Shown here: piece after piece, positions 44,073 to 52,918 of the stretch
Layout: every line of letters begins with the position of its first letter
How positions within the stretch are numbered: the first letter of the stretch is position 1
Assembly: GCF_002165625.1 (NCBI RefSeq)
Contig: NZ_NGNS01000019.1
Coordinates: 1-64,000 of the forward strand
DNA length: 64,000 nucleotides
Reading direction: 5' to 3'
DNA from: Neiella marina
Lineage (GTDB): Bacteria > Pseudomonadota > Gammaproteobacteria > Enterobacterales > Neiellaceae
Notes under the pieces: model-generated
Databases searched by the model: none
What the model saw: only the letters and a program-made list of their open reading frames with translations
Told to the model about the DNA's origin: nothing
Position numbers and translations under genes: made by a program

Positions 44073-44953
44073 GTTACCCAAAAATTTCAATCATCATCCC
44101 AGTTTTTAACGACCTATCAGCTATTCAAGAAACTCTGGGACAGCTAAAAAAACAATCAATTGATAGCAGCTTATTTGAAATAGTTGTTGTTGATAATGGT
44201 TCGACAGATGGTTCGTTAGAGTGGCTCGCACAGCAACCCGAAATCACCCTCATTAAAGAGCATGAGAACCAAGGGAGTCCCTATTCGTGCCGCAATCGGG
44301 GTATTGAAGCAAGTGCCGGCGATTATATTGCACTGCTAGATTCCACCTGTATTCCTGCAGAAGATTGGGTCTCATCAGGCTTAGATTATCTCGATGAGCA
44401 TCCAAATTGTGATTTGTTTGGTGGTCAAGTGTTATTCAATTTCGAGGATAAAGTGACTGCGGGCAAGGTTTACGATTCCGTAACCAACGTGCAAATGGAA
44501 AGTGCTATCAAACAAAGGCGTTCGGCCAAAACTGCAAACCTGTGGGTGCGTCGTTCAGTGTTTAGCACAGTCGGAATGTTTGAAGAAAGGGTCCGCTCAG
44601 GTGAAGACATGCGATGGACAGGCTACTGCTCAGAGCAGGGCTTGCAACTGGATTACTGCGAAACCTGTACAGTGTTCAAGTATGCCCGCTCAACTAGCGA
44701 ATTGTTGACCAAGCAAGTGAGAGTCGGTAAAGGTCAAGTGCGCCTGTGGCAAGAGCAGGACAATTTGAAGCCGATGATGAAACAAGCGCTAAAAAAGGTA
44801 TTTCCTGCGCGAAGGGAAAACGTACGCAAGTTGGCGGCAAAAAGTAAGCAAGTTGATTGCAAAGGGTTCCTGTACTTTAGGTTCTACTGGGTTGCTTACT
44901 TAAGCGGTATGGCAACATTACTAGGAAACTTGATCGGCTGGCTTAAGCGATAA
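44069..44953 (+). CDS. GT2 family glycosyltransferase
   Basis: This 294-residue GT-A enzyme shows ISIIIPVFNDLSAIQETLG, FEIVVVDNGSTDGSLEW near residue 35 and YIALLDSTCIPAEDW near residue 91, where DxTC replaces the usual DADC. The start is a TTG that overlaps the preceding stop codon and has a strong AAGGAG seven bases upstream, so it should be translated by coupling. It is related to the GT2 pair at 38-40 kb. Confidence 0.84.
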   Translation: MSYPKISIIIPVFNDLSAIQETLGQLKKQSIDSSLFEIVVVDNGSTDGSLEWLAQQPEITLIKEHENQGSPYSCRNRGIEASAGDYIALLDSTCIPAEDWVSSGLDYLDEHPNCDLFGGQVLFNFEDKVTAGKVYDSVTNVQMESAIKQRRSAKTANLWVRRSVFSTVGMFEERVRSGEDMRWTGYCSEQGLQLDYCETCTVFKYARSTSELLTKQVRVGKGQVRLWQEQDNLKPMMKQALKKVFPARRENVRKLAAKSKQVDCKGFLYFRFYWVAYLSGMATLLGNLIGWLKR

Positions 44954-44966
44954 TAAGGAAAATTTG

Positions 44967-46100
44967 GTGTTGGATTCGATAGTAATATCATTAGCGGATA
45001 AAGCGCTTCAACAATTGGAGCATCAAGGCTTCATCAAAGGCGGACACAACGGCCCATATTTTGATCCAGAAACACCGGTCCGGAATACTGCTCATTGGGC
45101 AACCACATTTGCCATTCTTTTAAAACGAACTGGAGATGAAAAGTATCGTCAGGCGGTGGCCGCTTGTATCAACTACTTGAAATCGCAAGCCGCGCGCCCT
45201 ATGAATTCTGCTTTCCATTGTCGGACTAGCGTAAGAAAAGACTTTTCGAATGGCACAATTGGCCAAGCTTGGGCCATCGAAGGATTGGTGTCCGGTTACC
45301 AAGTATTGGGTGACGAATCATGTTTGCAGTTGGCTGAAGAGACCTTTTTGCTCCACGTGTTTGATGAGCGCATGAAAATTTGGAAAATTCGAAATGTCGA
45401 TGGCAGTTTACGTGACTTCGATATGACCTTTAACCACCAACTATGGCTTGCCGCAGCAGGATACGTTTTGTTATCTGTTCGCGAAAACGAGACAATTCGA
45501 CGACAGTGTGATGCTTTTATGGGCGATTTGCCGCTGAGATTGCGGGTATACCGCAATGGCTTAATCAAGCATGATCTCATCAATACCCCAACAGCAGTTA
45601 AGAAGCTGAAGTCCAAAGTTGATGCGGTGATGCAGGCATATCGGCTCAAGAAAGCTGGCAAGACCAAACAGTACAAAGAAAACGGTTATCATCTGTTTAA
45701 TGTTTATGCGTTCGCATTGATTAAAGAGTACGGTGGCAATGATGATTTCTTGGGTTTACCGGCTTTTGAACAGGCGCTGGCATATTGTGTCACTGATGAG
45801 TTGTTAGGTTGGCAAGAAGAAGCCAACCGAGCAATGGATTATAACAATATGAAGGGCGTCACCCATGATGAGATTAATATCTATGGTTATGGCTACAATG
45901 CGCCTGGGTTTGAGCTGCCATACATTGCCAAAGTGTTTGGTAACCTGTTGCCTTCGCTAGAAGCTACCGCAGCAACAGCGATTAACAAGCAGCTCGAATA
46001 TACCTACAACCAAAAGATAGACTCTTTTGCTAACAACACTGAGGATGCCAACACGTTGAATGCTCGAATATATGAGTACGTTCGGAGTTGGCGATCTTAA
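44967..46100 (+). CDS. Hypothetical protein, alpha/alpha-barrel-like
   Basis: This 377-residue soluble protein is rich in helices, with repeated hairpin-like elements such as HWATTFAILLKRTGDEKYRQ near residue 38 and IGQAWAIEGLVSGYQ near 97. The layout is that of six-hairpin (alpha/alpha) glycosidase-like proteins. No catalytic motif is recognised. The GTG at 44967 is eight bases after AAGGA. A TTG just before it is the other option. It follows a GT2 and precedes a sulfotransferase, so a sugar-linked role is likely, but no function is assigned. Confidence 0.62.
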   Translation: MLDSIVISLADKALQQLEHQGFIKGGHNGPYFDPETPVRNTAHWATTFAILLKRTGDEKYRQAVAACINYLKSQAARPMNSAFHCRTSVRKDFSNGTIGQAWAIEGLVSGYQVLGDESCLQLAEETFLLHVFDERMKIWKIRNVDGSLRDFDMTFNHQLWLAAAGYVLLSVRENETIRRQCDAFMGDLPLRLRVYRNGLIKHDLINTPTAVKKLKSKVDAVMQAYRLKKAGKTKQYKENGYHLFNVYAFALIKEYGGNDDFLGLPAFEQALAYCVTDELLGWQEEANRAMDYNNMKGVTHDEINIYGYGYNAPGFELPYIAKVFGNLLPSLEATAATAINKQLEYTYNQKIDSFANNTEDANTLNARIYEYVRSWRS

Positions 46101-46203
46101 CCAGTCGTTCAAGACTTTCAGCATATAAAAACAACGAAACAAGAACGGCATAACTGACGCAACGTCAGAATCAAATTTTGAACATGCCATTGGAGCGGAG
46201 CTT

Positions 46204-47058
46204 ATGTTACCGAACGTGATCGTGATCGGTGCTATGAAGTGTGGTACTTCGAGTTTGCATCGATATCTGGATGCACACCCGAACATCGCAATGACGAAGA
46301 AAAAGGAAATCGATTTTTTTATCGATAGAAAAAACTGGACTAAAGGACAGGCATGGTACGAAGCTCAATTTGATGAACTCCTCAGCCAAGATAGCAAGAT
46401 CGAAATCGTTGGAGAAAGTTCGCCGAACTACACGATGTTTCCAACGTTTGAAGGGGTTCCACAGCGAATGGCAGCTATGGTGCCAGACGCGAAGCTGATT
46501 TATGTCGTGCGAGATCCGATTGAGCGAATTAAATCGCACTATCAGCACCAATGGTACGATGGCCGCAAAAGCCAAACTCTTGAACAAGTGCTGCAAACAC
46601 CGGAACGAAAGCATTACATTTCAACCAGCCGATACTACCAACAAATTGAACAGTTTTTGTCTTATTACAAACCGAATCAGCTACTTGTTCTAACGGTTGA
46701 GCAATTGAAAAGTGACCGCGATGCCACGATGCAACGGGTGTTTGAGTTTCTTGGAGTTGATTCGACAATATCGGTAGCCAATTTAGCGGCGGAGTTCCAT
46801 AGAACGTCCGACAAGGTTCGGGTTTCCGGGCCTTTATCTTTCTTGCAGTCGAAATCGGCTACTGGCGCAAAGTTCAGGCAAACCGTTCGGGCGATTGTTC
46901 CGAAGATTTGGATAAAAAAGATGGGGCAATTATTGACTAAAAAGCCCGACGTCGAGCTCTCTCATGAAACCTTAACTGCGCTAAAGGAAGACTTGGCAGA
47001 GGATGCGTCAAAACTGAGGGAATTCTCCGGTTTGTCATTAGATACTTGGTCCGTTTAA
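46204..47058 (+). CDS. Sulfotransferase family protein
   Basis: This 284-residue sulfotransferase carries the PAPS 5'-phosphosulfate loop IGAMKCGTSSLHRYL at about residues 8-22 and the 3'-phosphate site VVRDPIERIKSHY near residue 100. It should transfer sulfate from PAPS to a hydroxyl, most likely on a sugar of the polysaccharide. An ESSPNYTMFP element near residue 71 matches heparan-sulfate-type sulfotransferases. A decayed third sulfotransferase-like fragment lies right after it, and another intact one is at 48785. Confidence 0.88.
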   Translation: MLPNVIVIGAMKCGTSSLHRYLDAHPNIAMTKKKEIDFFIDRKNWTKGQAWYEAQFDELLSQDSKIEIVGESSPNYTMFPTFEGVPQRMAAMVPDAKLIYVVRDPIERIKSHYQHQWYDGRKSQTLEQVLQTPERKHYISTSRYYQQIEQFLSYYKPNQLLVLTVEQLKSDRDATMQRVFEFLGVDSTISVANLAAEFHRTSDKVRVSGPLSFLQSKSATGAKFRQTVRAIVPKIWIKKMGQLLTKKPDVELSHETLTALKEDLAEDASKLREFSGLSLDTWSV

Positions 47059-47086
47059 ACACAAACAGCAATGGGGAATAACTTCT

Positions 47087-47287
47087 ATGCTAGGACGCTT
47101 GAGATGGAAAGCTAGGCGAATGATGCTCGAGTATGGAGATCTGTTCCCATATCGGCGTTACATGACTAAGCACCAGTGCATCTTCATTCACATTCCGAAT
47201 CCTGTAGCAATATTGGGGCGCAGGGATCATTGTACAAATGGAGCTAACATTTATTTGCAAGCGCCAATGGCAGTTTTATGTCGCTAA
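47087..47287 (+). pseudogene. Remnant of a third sulfotransferase-like gene
   Basis: The 66-codon frame begins like a normal gene, with basic residues, then MTKHQCIFIHIP, the usual opening of a sulfotransferase-2/HIPK-type PAPS loop. The glycines and threonine/serine of the loop are lost and replaced by NPVAILGRRDH, and the frame then ends within the start of the flippase gene. The rest of a roughly 200-250-residue enzyme is missing. The simplest reading is an internally deleted, decayed gene at the left edge of the AT-rich segment. The identity rests on one short motif. Confidence 0.45.
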
Positions 47288-48717
47288 AAAGAAAGTCAGC
47301 AGCAGCCGTTATATGGAATGTTATTACTAACGGTTTCAGTCAGTTGTTCTCGTTTTTAGTATTTATATTGCTTGCACGTCTAATGACCGTGGAAGAGTTT
47401 GGCTTGGTTGGCTTTGCTTTTCTCGTCGTCGAGTTCGTGTCTATTTTTCTGTCAATTGGGGTAAATCAAAACCTTATTCGTCGAGCGGAGTGGGAAGATA
47501 GTTTTGCTTCTAGCTCACATTGCATATTATTGTTGATTGCTATAGCTATATCTTTATTTCTTGTCATCGTCGTTTCGCCACTTTTCTACTATTTATACTC
47601 CGAAACATCCGCCTACCTTATTGCGTCACTTGCGGTAATTCCGATTTTAGAATCTTTGAGAACATCGCATCTTGCGAAAATGCAACGAGAGTTTCATAAC
47701 CGACAACTAGCAATTATAAGCCTTAGTTCTACCACTTTTGGTGGGTCTGTATCTGTTGTGTTGGCTTTTATGGGTTTTGGTGCTTGGTCTTTGGTAATAG
47801 GAAGGATATCGCAAAGTGTTTTTTCTGCTGTAATCACAAGTTTAATTTCTGATTTTAAAGCTAACTACCAAATAAAAACTGAACATGTCGAAGAAATAAG
47901 AAGTTTTGGTACTCCTTTATTTATGATGGCTATGCTCACATTTTTTTCAGGAAAAACCATTAATCTCGTAGTTGGCGCTTTTTACGGAGCAAGTGCTTTT
48001 GCGCTATTATCTATGGCGAAAAAAGGGATTCAGATATTTATTGATCTCTCATTTAAACCTATTAACAAAATTCTAGTTGCGACCCTTGCTAGAGTTGAAG
48101 ATAGTGAGAGGGTTGACGCATTTTATCGAACTGTATCGATAGCTGCTTTTGCTATTGTCCCAGCTTATCTGGGGTTGGGGGCTGTAGCAGAACCATTTAT
48201 TATGTTCTTTGTGGGAGAGAAATGGCAATCGAGTATTCTGTTAATGACTATTTGTTGTCTAGGTGGCCCCGCAGCTGTTATGGGGTATTTCTTACCTAAC
48301 CTAATGGTCGCCTCAGGAGTCCCTAAAGTGGCTTTGAAGCTAAAAATAACAACATTGTCTTTTGCGCTTTTAGCTCCTGTACTCACAATACCATATGGTA
48401 TTGTGGCGATGATGTCCGCTACGGTTGTATCGACCTATATCAGCTTGCCAATTAGATTTTATTTTGCTGCTAAACATACGAATGTATCATTGAAAACTAC
48501 TTTTATTAAAACATTGCCTTTTTCATTGTCGTCTCTGCTAATGTTTGCTGCGGTTAAGTTAATGTATCATACCAATGTAGTTTCAGAACTAAACTTGATA
48601 ATACAGTTGTTTCTAGGGGTGTTTGTTGGGGGGGCGACTTACATTGCTTTGATGTTTATTTTTTGTCGTGCTGTTCTCTATCGCATGATTAATGAAATTA
48701 GAAGCATAAAAGGTTGA
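47278..48717 (+). CDS. wzx: Oligosaccharide flippase (Wzx-like, MOP superfamily)
   Basis: This 479-residue protein has about twelve predicted membrane helices and the polysaccharide-synthase/MVF pattern: AAVIWNVITNGFSQLFSF at the start, LLARLMTVEEFGLVGFA near residue 33 and QREFHNRQLAI near residue 139. It should flip lipid-linked repeat units to the periplasm. Its codons are strikingly A/T-rich compared with genes at 17-40 kb, and it lies beside a gene remnant, so this part was probably acquired separately. A second flippase is at 52919. Confidence 0.86.
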   Translation: MSLKRKSAAAVIWNVITNGFSQLFSFLVFILLARLMTVEEFGLVGFAFLVVEFVSIFLSIGVNQNLIRRAEWEDSFASSSHCILLLIAIAISLFLVIVVSPLFYYLYSETSAYLIASLAVIPILESLRTSHLAKMQREFHNRQLAIISLSSTTFGGSVSVVLAFMGFGAWSLVIGRISQSVFSAVITSLISDFKANYQIKTEHVEEIRSFGTPLFMMAMLTFFSGKTINLVVGAFYGASAFALLSMAKKGIQIFIDLSFKPINKILVATLARVEDSERVDAFYRTVSIAAFAIVPAYLGLGAVAEPFIMFFVGEKWQSSILLMTICCLGGPAAVMGYFLPNLMVASGVPKVALKLKITTLSFALLAPVLTIPYGIVAMMSATVVSTYISLPIRFYFAAKHTNVSLKTTFIKTLPFSLSSLLMFAAVKLMYHTNVVSELNLIIQLFLGVFVGGATYIALMFIFCRAVLYRMINEIRSIKG

Positions 48718-48784
48718 GGTGTCTGGGTTTGGTTAGACATAAATATTTTTATTTATTTCAATAATTATTATTTGGGAAATTGAT

Positions 48785-49705
48785 ATGAGAACTGCTGATT
48801 TTTTCATCATTGGAGCGGCCAAATCTGGAACGACCTCGCTTCAGTCATACTTAAAGCAACATCATCAAATCGCTTTCTCAAAGAACAAGGAGCCAAATTA
48901 TTATGCTTATGCTGGGCAGCAGCTTCCTGAAAATGGTCCTGTATCGAGTTCAAAGCTATTCAAGTTGAGATATTCCAATTGCGTGACCAGTTCTAGCGCT
49001 TATGAGATGCAGTTTTCACATGTAACAAACGAATTGGCCGTGGGCGATGCATCGGTTCGATACTTGTATTATCCCCGCGCAGCGAAACACATTGCCACTG
49101 ATGTGCCGAACGCCAAACTTATAGCTGTGTTGCGTGAGCCTGTTAGTCGGCTTTACTCTCATTACTGCATGAACAAACAATTTAACCTAGAACCTTTAGA
49201 ACTTCGCGATGCAATCGATGCTGAGCAACAAAGAATCGATAAGCAGTGGGGCTGGGACTGGCATTACACCAACATTGGCAAGTATGCACAGCAGCTAAAG
49301 GTGTATCTCAAATTGTTTCCTGCTGAACAGATAAAAATAGTTTTATATGATGACTTTGTTGCACAGCCAGCATCAGTGATGCGAGACATTTACCAGTTCT
49401 TGGATGTGGATGATACGTTCGTAGCGGATACTAGTAAGAGAGGTAAGGTTCCGTATTGGCCCGCTAACCACACTCTGGATCGGTGGTTAACTGGTCGTTC
49501 TGCGGTTAGATTGTTTCTTAACCGACGCTCTCTGCGGTGGGCGGCGCATCCCGTGATTAATTTATTAAACGAATGGAACCATCGCCCAGTACCCAAATTA
49601 ACCAATGACGATAAAAATCAATTGAGTCGCTTTTTTAAAGAAAGCAATCAAGAGCTCGAGGAGCTTCTTGGGCGCGCGTTGCCGTGGCTCCAACATAAGT
49701 CTTAG
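48785..49705 (+). CDS. Sulfotransferase family protein
   Basis: This 306-residue sulfotransferase has the PAPS loop FFIIGAAKSGTTSLQSYL (residues about 6-23), the KEPNYYAY element near residue 38 and the 3'-phosphate site AVLREPVSRLYSHY near residue 117. Its layout is that of heparan/chondroitin-type enzymes, and it is only distantly like the one at 46204, so it probably sulfates a different position. The ATG lies 67 AT-rich bases after the flippase gene. Confidence 0.88.
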   Translation: MRTADFFIIGAAKSGTTSLQSYLKQHHQIAFSKNKEPNYYAYAGQQLPENGPVSSSKLFKLRYSNCVTSSSAYEMQFSHVTNELAVGDASVRYLYYPRAAKHIATDVPNAKLIAVLREPVSRLYSHYCMNKQFNLEPLELRDAIDAEQQRIDKQWGWDWHYTNIGKYAQQLKVYLKLFPAEQIKIVLYDDFVAQPASVMRDIYQFLDVDDTFVADTSKRGKVPYWPANHTLDRWLTGRSAVRLFLNRRSLRWAAHPVINLLNEWNHRPVPKLTNDDKNQLSRFFKESNQELEELLGRALPWLQHKS

Positions 49706-49718
49706 CAGGATAATCATA

Positions 49719-50606
49719 ATGTTGCTCTCAAAATTTCTTGGTACTCAGCAAAGTTCGGCAAAAAGACTACGATCGTCATTATTGAAAAAGGGTATTCGTG
49801 CTGAACAAATAAAAGTCGAACATCTATATGATTTTTATCAAGATCTAAAGCCATTTAGGGATAAAGCGGATTTCAGTATCGTTGATACTTTTGGCCTTCA
49901 ACTTTTGGAAACAAAGCCAGTTGAGGATGGATTAGTAGGTGTGATCGTTGAGACAAGACCGTTAGACTCACTGATCTTTGTTGTTGAGCAGGTTATCGAA
50001 CGCCTCGATATACCTGTACAACTATTTCATGGTTCAGAAAACATTGAATTCATACTTGATTCAAAGCTAAAACGCCATATTGATGAAGGTCGCCTTTATT
50101 TGGCGCCGTTGCAAACTGCAGCATTGCGAGCGCCAGCTTACAACGCATTATTCTTGTCTAATACCTTTTGGGACAAGGTAATTGGACGAGAAAAGCTATT
50201 AGTTTTCCAGACCGATGCGCTGCTCTGCTCTGCCTCACCGTATTCTGTCAATGATTTTCTGGTGTTTGACTATATTGGTTCAAAGTGGGATCGAAATAGA
50301 CCAATCAAACTCATTGCTGATGGAGGCAATGGTGGCTTTAGCCTTCGAAGTTGGTCAAAGACGAAAGAGAGTCTCGAACGGTTTGAACCGAGCCGATGGC
50401 CCGGCGGCGAAGATGGTTATTTCGCTTTCCATATTGATTTAATTGGCGGAAACGTGGCTACCATGGGCGATGCAGAAAAGTTTTCAACTCAAATTGAATT
50501 TAATCAAAATAGTTTTGGAGCACATAAAGTAACCGACTTATCTAATAAAGATTTAAAACGGTTTGTAGAGTATTGCCCTGACTCTAAACGCTTGTTCAAT
50601 ATTTGA
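49719..50606 (+). CDS. DUF5672-like putative glycosyltransferase
   Basis: This 295-residue protein resembles DUF5672-type proteins: VGVIVETRPLDSLIFVVEQVI near residue 66, KLLVFQTDALLC near residue 153 with a D in a DxD-like place, then FDYIGSKWD near 176 and GNGGFSLRS near 196. The arrangement suggests a GT-A-like nucleotide-sugar enzyme. The frame extends back to 49668, but the ATG at 49719 with AGGA nine bases upstream is preferred. It is AT-rich like its neighbours. Confidence 0.72.
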   Translation: MLLSKFLGTQQSSAKRLRSSLLKKGIRAEQIKVEHLYDFYQDLKPFRDKADFSIVDTFGLQLLETKPVEDGLVGVIVETRPLDSLIFVVEQVIERLDIPVQLFHGSENIEFILDSKLKRHIDEGRLYLAPLQTAALRAPAYNALFLSNTFWDKVIGREKLLVFQTDALLCSASPYSVNDFLVFDYIGSKWDRNRPIKLIADGGNGGFSLRSWSKTKESLERFEPSRWPGGEDGYFAFHIDLIGGNVATMGDAEKFSTQIEFNQNSFGAHKVTDLSNKDLKRFVEYCPDSKRLFNI

Positions 50607-50663
50607 TTTTTTCTTAAACGTATATTCATCCTCTACTATCGCATTTAACTGAGCGGTTTTAAC

Positions 50664-51863
50664 ATGAAAAACACATCAGCGCCTATTGTTTATTTCTTGA
50701 GTGCAAGTGACCGATTAAATTATGGAGACCTTCTCTTTCCTTTAGTTTTTAAAGAAGTTTTATTGAAGAGAAATTCGCAATCGAGCTTTGTTAATTGTGG
50801 TTTGGTTGAAAGTGACTTGTCTGATTTTGGAGCGTTGCCAACGATAAGTTATAGGCAACTAGAAAAGAAAGTTAGTGATACTGGGGGCTATATAGTAGTT
50901 GGTGGTGGCGAGGTTTTTTTCCCAGTGTGGGGGTTGTTGTATAGCTACATTAGTCCGGTGTTTAGTTACTTCTACTCTAGTTATAAAATTTTTAAGAAAA
51001 TAGATGAGAAAATTGGGCTAAGCAAAAAGCTCGTATCGAAAACCCGTCAAACTTCTGCTTTTTGTGTTGATTTACCTAACTCTAAGACATTCTACAACTC
51101 CGTTGGTGGTATAGGAATCAAGAGAATTTCCAAGAATGAGTCAGAATATGCCTCTGTAAAAAACAACCTTCAAAAAGCTGAATTGGTATCCGTGCGAGAT
51201 TATGCGACTGCAGAAAGCTTGAGTGAAATTAGACCTGATGTACAAACTGTACCAGACTCGGCATTAATTATGTCTGATGTCTATCCACTAGATAAGCTAG
51301 ATAAGCTTATTTCAGTAGGATTCAAGAATCTCCCCGATAAATATATAGTACTTCAGCTAGGTGCCAAATTTGAACCGAATAACTTAGGTTTTTTTATTGA
51401 GAATATACGTTCTATTGCTGAAAAAATGAATTGCAAGATCGTATGTTGCCCGATAGGTTTAGCTCTTGGTCATGATGATCATAAAATATTAAAGAAGATA
51501 TGTGAAATCGCTAGTGACTTTGTGTACGTTGCTCCTCAAAACCTCTTTGACATCATGTATACCATCGCATGTTCTGAAATTTATTTGGGTACAAGCCTTC
51601 ATGGGTTTATTACGGCCCAAAGTTTTGGTTGCAAGTTTGTTCCACTAAATAAAAGAGTTCATAAAATGGCAAGATATGCCAAGACATGGACTGAGCATTT
51701 AGGTGTTAATGACTGCCACGATTATGAGGAAGATTGGTCGGCCGTTCATACAATCATTGATAGTTGGGATGCCGAGGCTGCAGAGAGGTTGCTGCAAGAT
51801 CAAAAGTCTAAGGTCTACAACAATATAAATGCAATGATTGATGCAATGGGAAGCGACTCGTAG
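50664..51863 (+). CDS. Polysaccharide pyruvyl transferase family protein
   Basis: This 399-residue protein has the family elements: ASDRLNYGDLLFPLV near residue 13, GGYIVVGGGEVFFP near 73, VSVRDYATAESL near 175, and YLGTSLHGFITAQSFG near 312 with the conserved His. Such enzymes add a ketal-linked pyruvate from phosphoenolpyruvate to a sugar and make the glycan acidic. The upstream spacer is short and AT-rich. It sits with two sulfotransferases, which suggests a strongly anionic product. Confidence 0.83.
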   Translation: MKNTSAPIVYFLSASDRLNYGDLLFPLVFKEVLLKRNSQSSFVNCGLVESDLSDFGALPTISYRQLEKKVSDTGGYIVVGGGEVFFPVWGLLYSYISPVFSYFYSSYKIFKKIDEKIGLSKKLVSKTRQTSAFCVDLPNSKTFYNSVGGIGIKRISKNESEYASVKNNLQKAELVSVRDYATAESLSEIRPDVQTVPDSALIMSDVYPLDKLDKLISVGFKNLPDKYIVLQLGAKFEPNNLGFFIENIRSIAEKMNCKIVCCPIGLALGHDDHKILKKICEIASDFVYVAPQNLFDIMYTIACSEIYLGTSLHGFITAQSFGCKFVPLNKRVHKMARYAKTWTEHLGVNDCHDYEEDWSAVHTIIDSWDAEAAERLLQDQKSKVYNNINAMIDAMGSDS

Positions 51864-51872
51864 ATTTATCTT

Positions 51873-52850
51873 ATGGATAAGAAAATTTATATATTGCCAG
51901 ACCCCAAGAAGATCACATCTAATTCGTACTATAAGACGCTTTTAAACTGTATTGCCAAAGCGGGATATGACACGGCGAATGCAAGTGATTTCTTTAATGG
52001 ATCAAAGTTAAAAAGGAAAGGCGCTGTATTTGTCTTTTCTTGGCAAGAAGATGGCGTTGCTAAACCAAATGTTTATGCGGCAAGCCGCCATTTTCTATAT
52101 ATCTTGTGGGTTCTCATCAGGATCTGGTTCTATAAGGGAAAGCTCATCTGGATTCGCCACAACGTCAAGCCCCACAAGTTAGCTGATTCCCATTTTATTT
52201 CTAGGTTTTATTATCAGTTTCTTGTTTTAATTATGGGAATAACCGCTAAACATACTCTTTGTCACTCCAAAAAATACGCTAGCCAACATGGAATGGAGTA
52301 TGTTCCACACCCCACTTATAAAAAAAATGATAAATGTGAAAACATTGATATTCCATATTTGATATATGGAAAAATTATGCGATATAAGCAGATTGATCGC
52401 GTCTTACTGCATTGGCCAATTAATAAGAGCATTTTACTGGCAGGACGATTTGAAAACTCTGAGTTGTCCAAAAGCATACGCTCTATCATCTCCGAACGCG
52501 CATTACAGGTTGAAGTGATTGATCAGTTCGTACCGGACGAACAGCTGGCGGAACTATTATCTCGCACTCGTTGTGTTATTTGCGGCAACGAGAGCTCGAG
52601 TATGATTGCTTCAGGCGTGATTGTGCACGCGCTATCGTCAGGATGTGCTGTAATCGCGCGACGCTCCCCATTTTCTGAAGAACTCGCGGAAATGGGTTTT
52701 CCAGTTTTCATGTTTGATTCTGAATCAGAATTGGCAAAACTAACTCGAGAGATAGAACTATCTAACATAAGTGACTTTGATCTCGAGTTAGAAAAAGCAC
52801 TTGGTGCAGATCAAGTAGCCAAGACGATGGCTCGATTTATCGAGAGCTAA
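51873..52850 (+). CDS. Putative GT-B glycosyltransferase
   Basis: This 325-residue protein has a hydrophobic stretch (FLYILWVLIRIWFY near residue 74), then LIWIRHNVKPHK near 93, a common acceptor-domain signature, and a donor-like C-terminal half with SSSMIASGVIVHALSSGCAVIA near residue 240. It resembles divergent group-1 transferases. The classical E-x7-E motif is not clear. It ends the 40-52.9 kb plus-strand run and converges with the second flippase across 68 bases. Confidence 0.7.
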   Translation: MDKKIYILPDPKKITSNSYYKTLLNCIAKAGYDTANASDFFNGSKLKRKGAVFVFSWQEDGVAKPNVYAASRHFLYILWVLIRIWFYKGKLIWIRHNVKPHKLADSHFISRFYYQFLVLIMGITAKHTLCHSKKYASQHGMEYVPHPTYKKNDKCENIDIPYLIYGKIMRYKQIDRVLLHWPINKSILLAGRFENSELSKSIRSIISERALQVEVIDQFVPDEQLAELLSRTRCVICGNESSSMIASGVIVHALSSGCAVIARRSPFSEELAEMGFPVFMFDSESELAKLTREIELSNISDFDLELEKALGADQVAKTMARFIES

Positions 52851-52918
52851 GAGTCAGTGTTTAGCCGTCAACTACTACTCTCGCATTGTCATCAATTAAA
52901 TAGTTCGCTTAACAGCGA

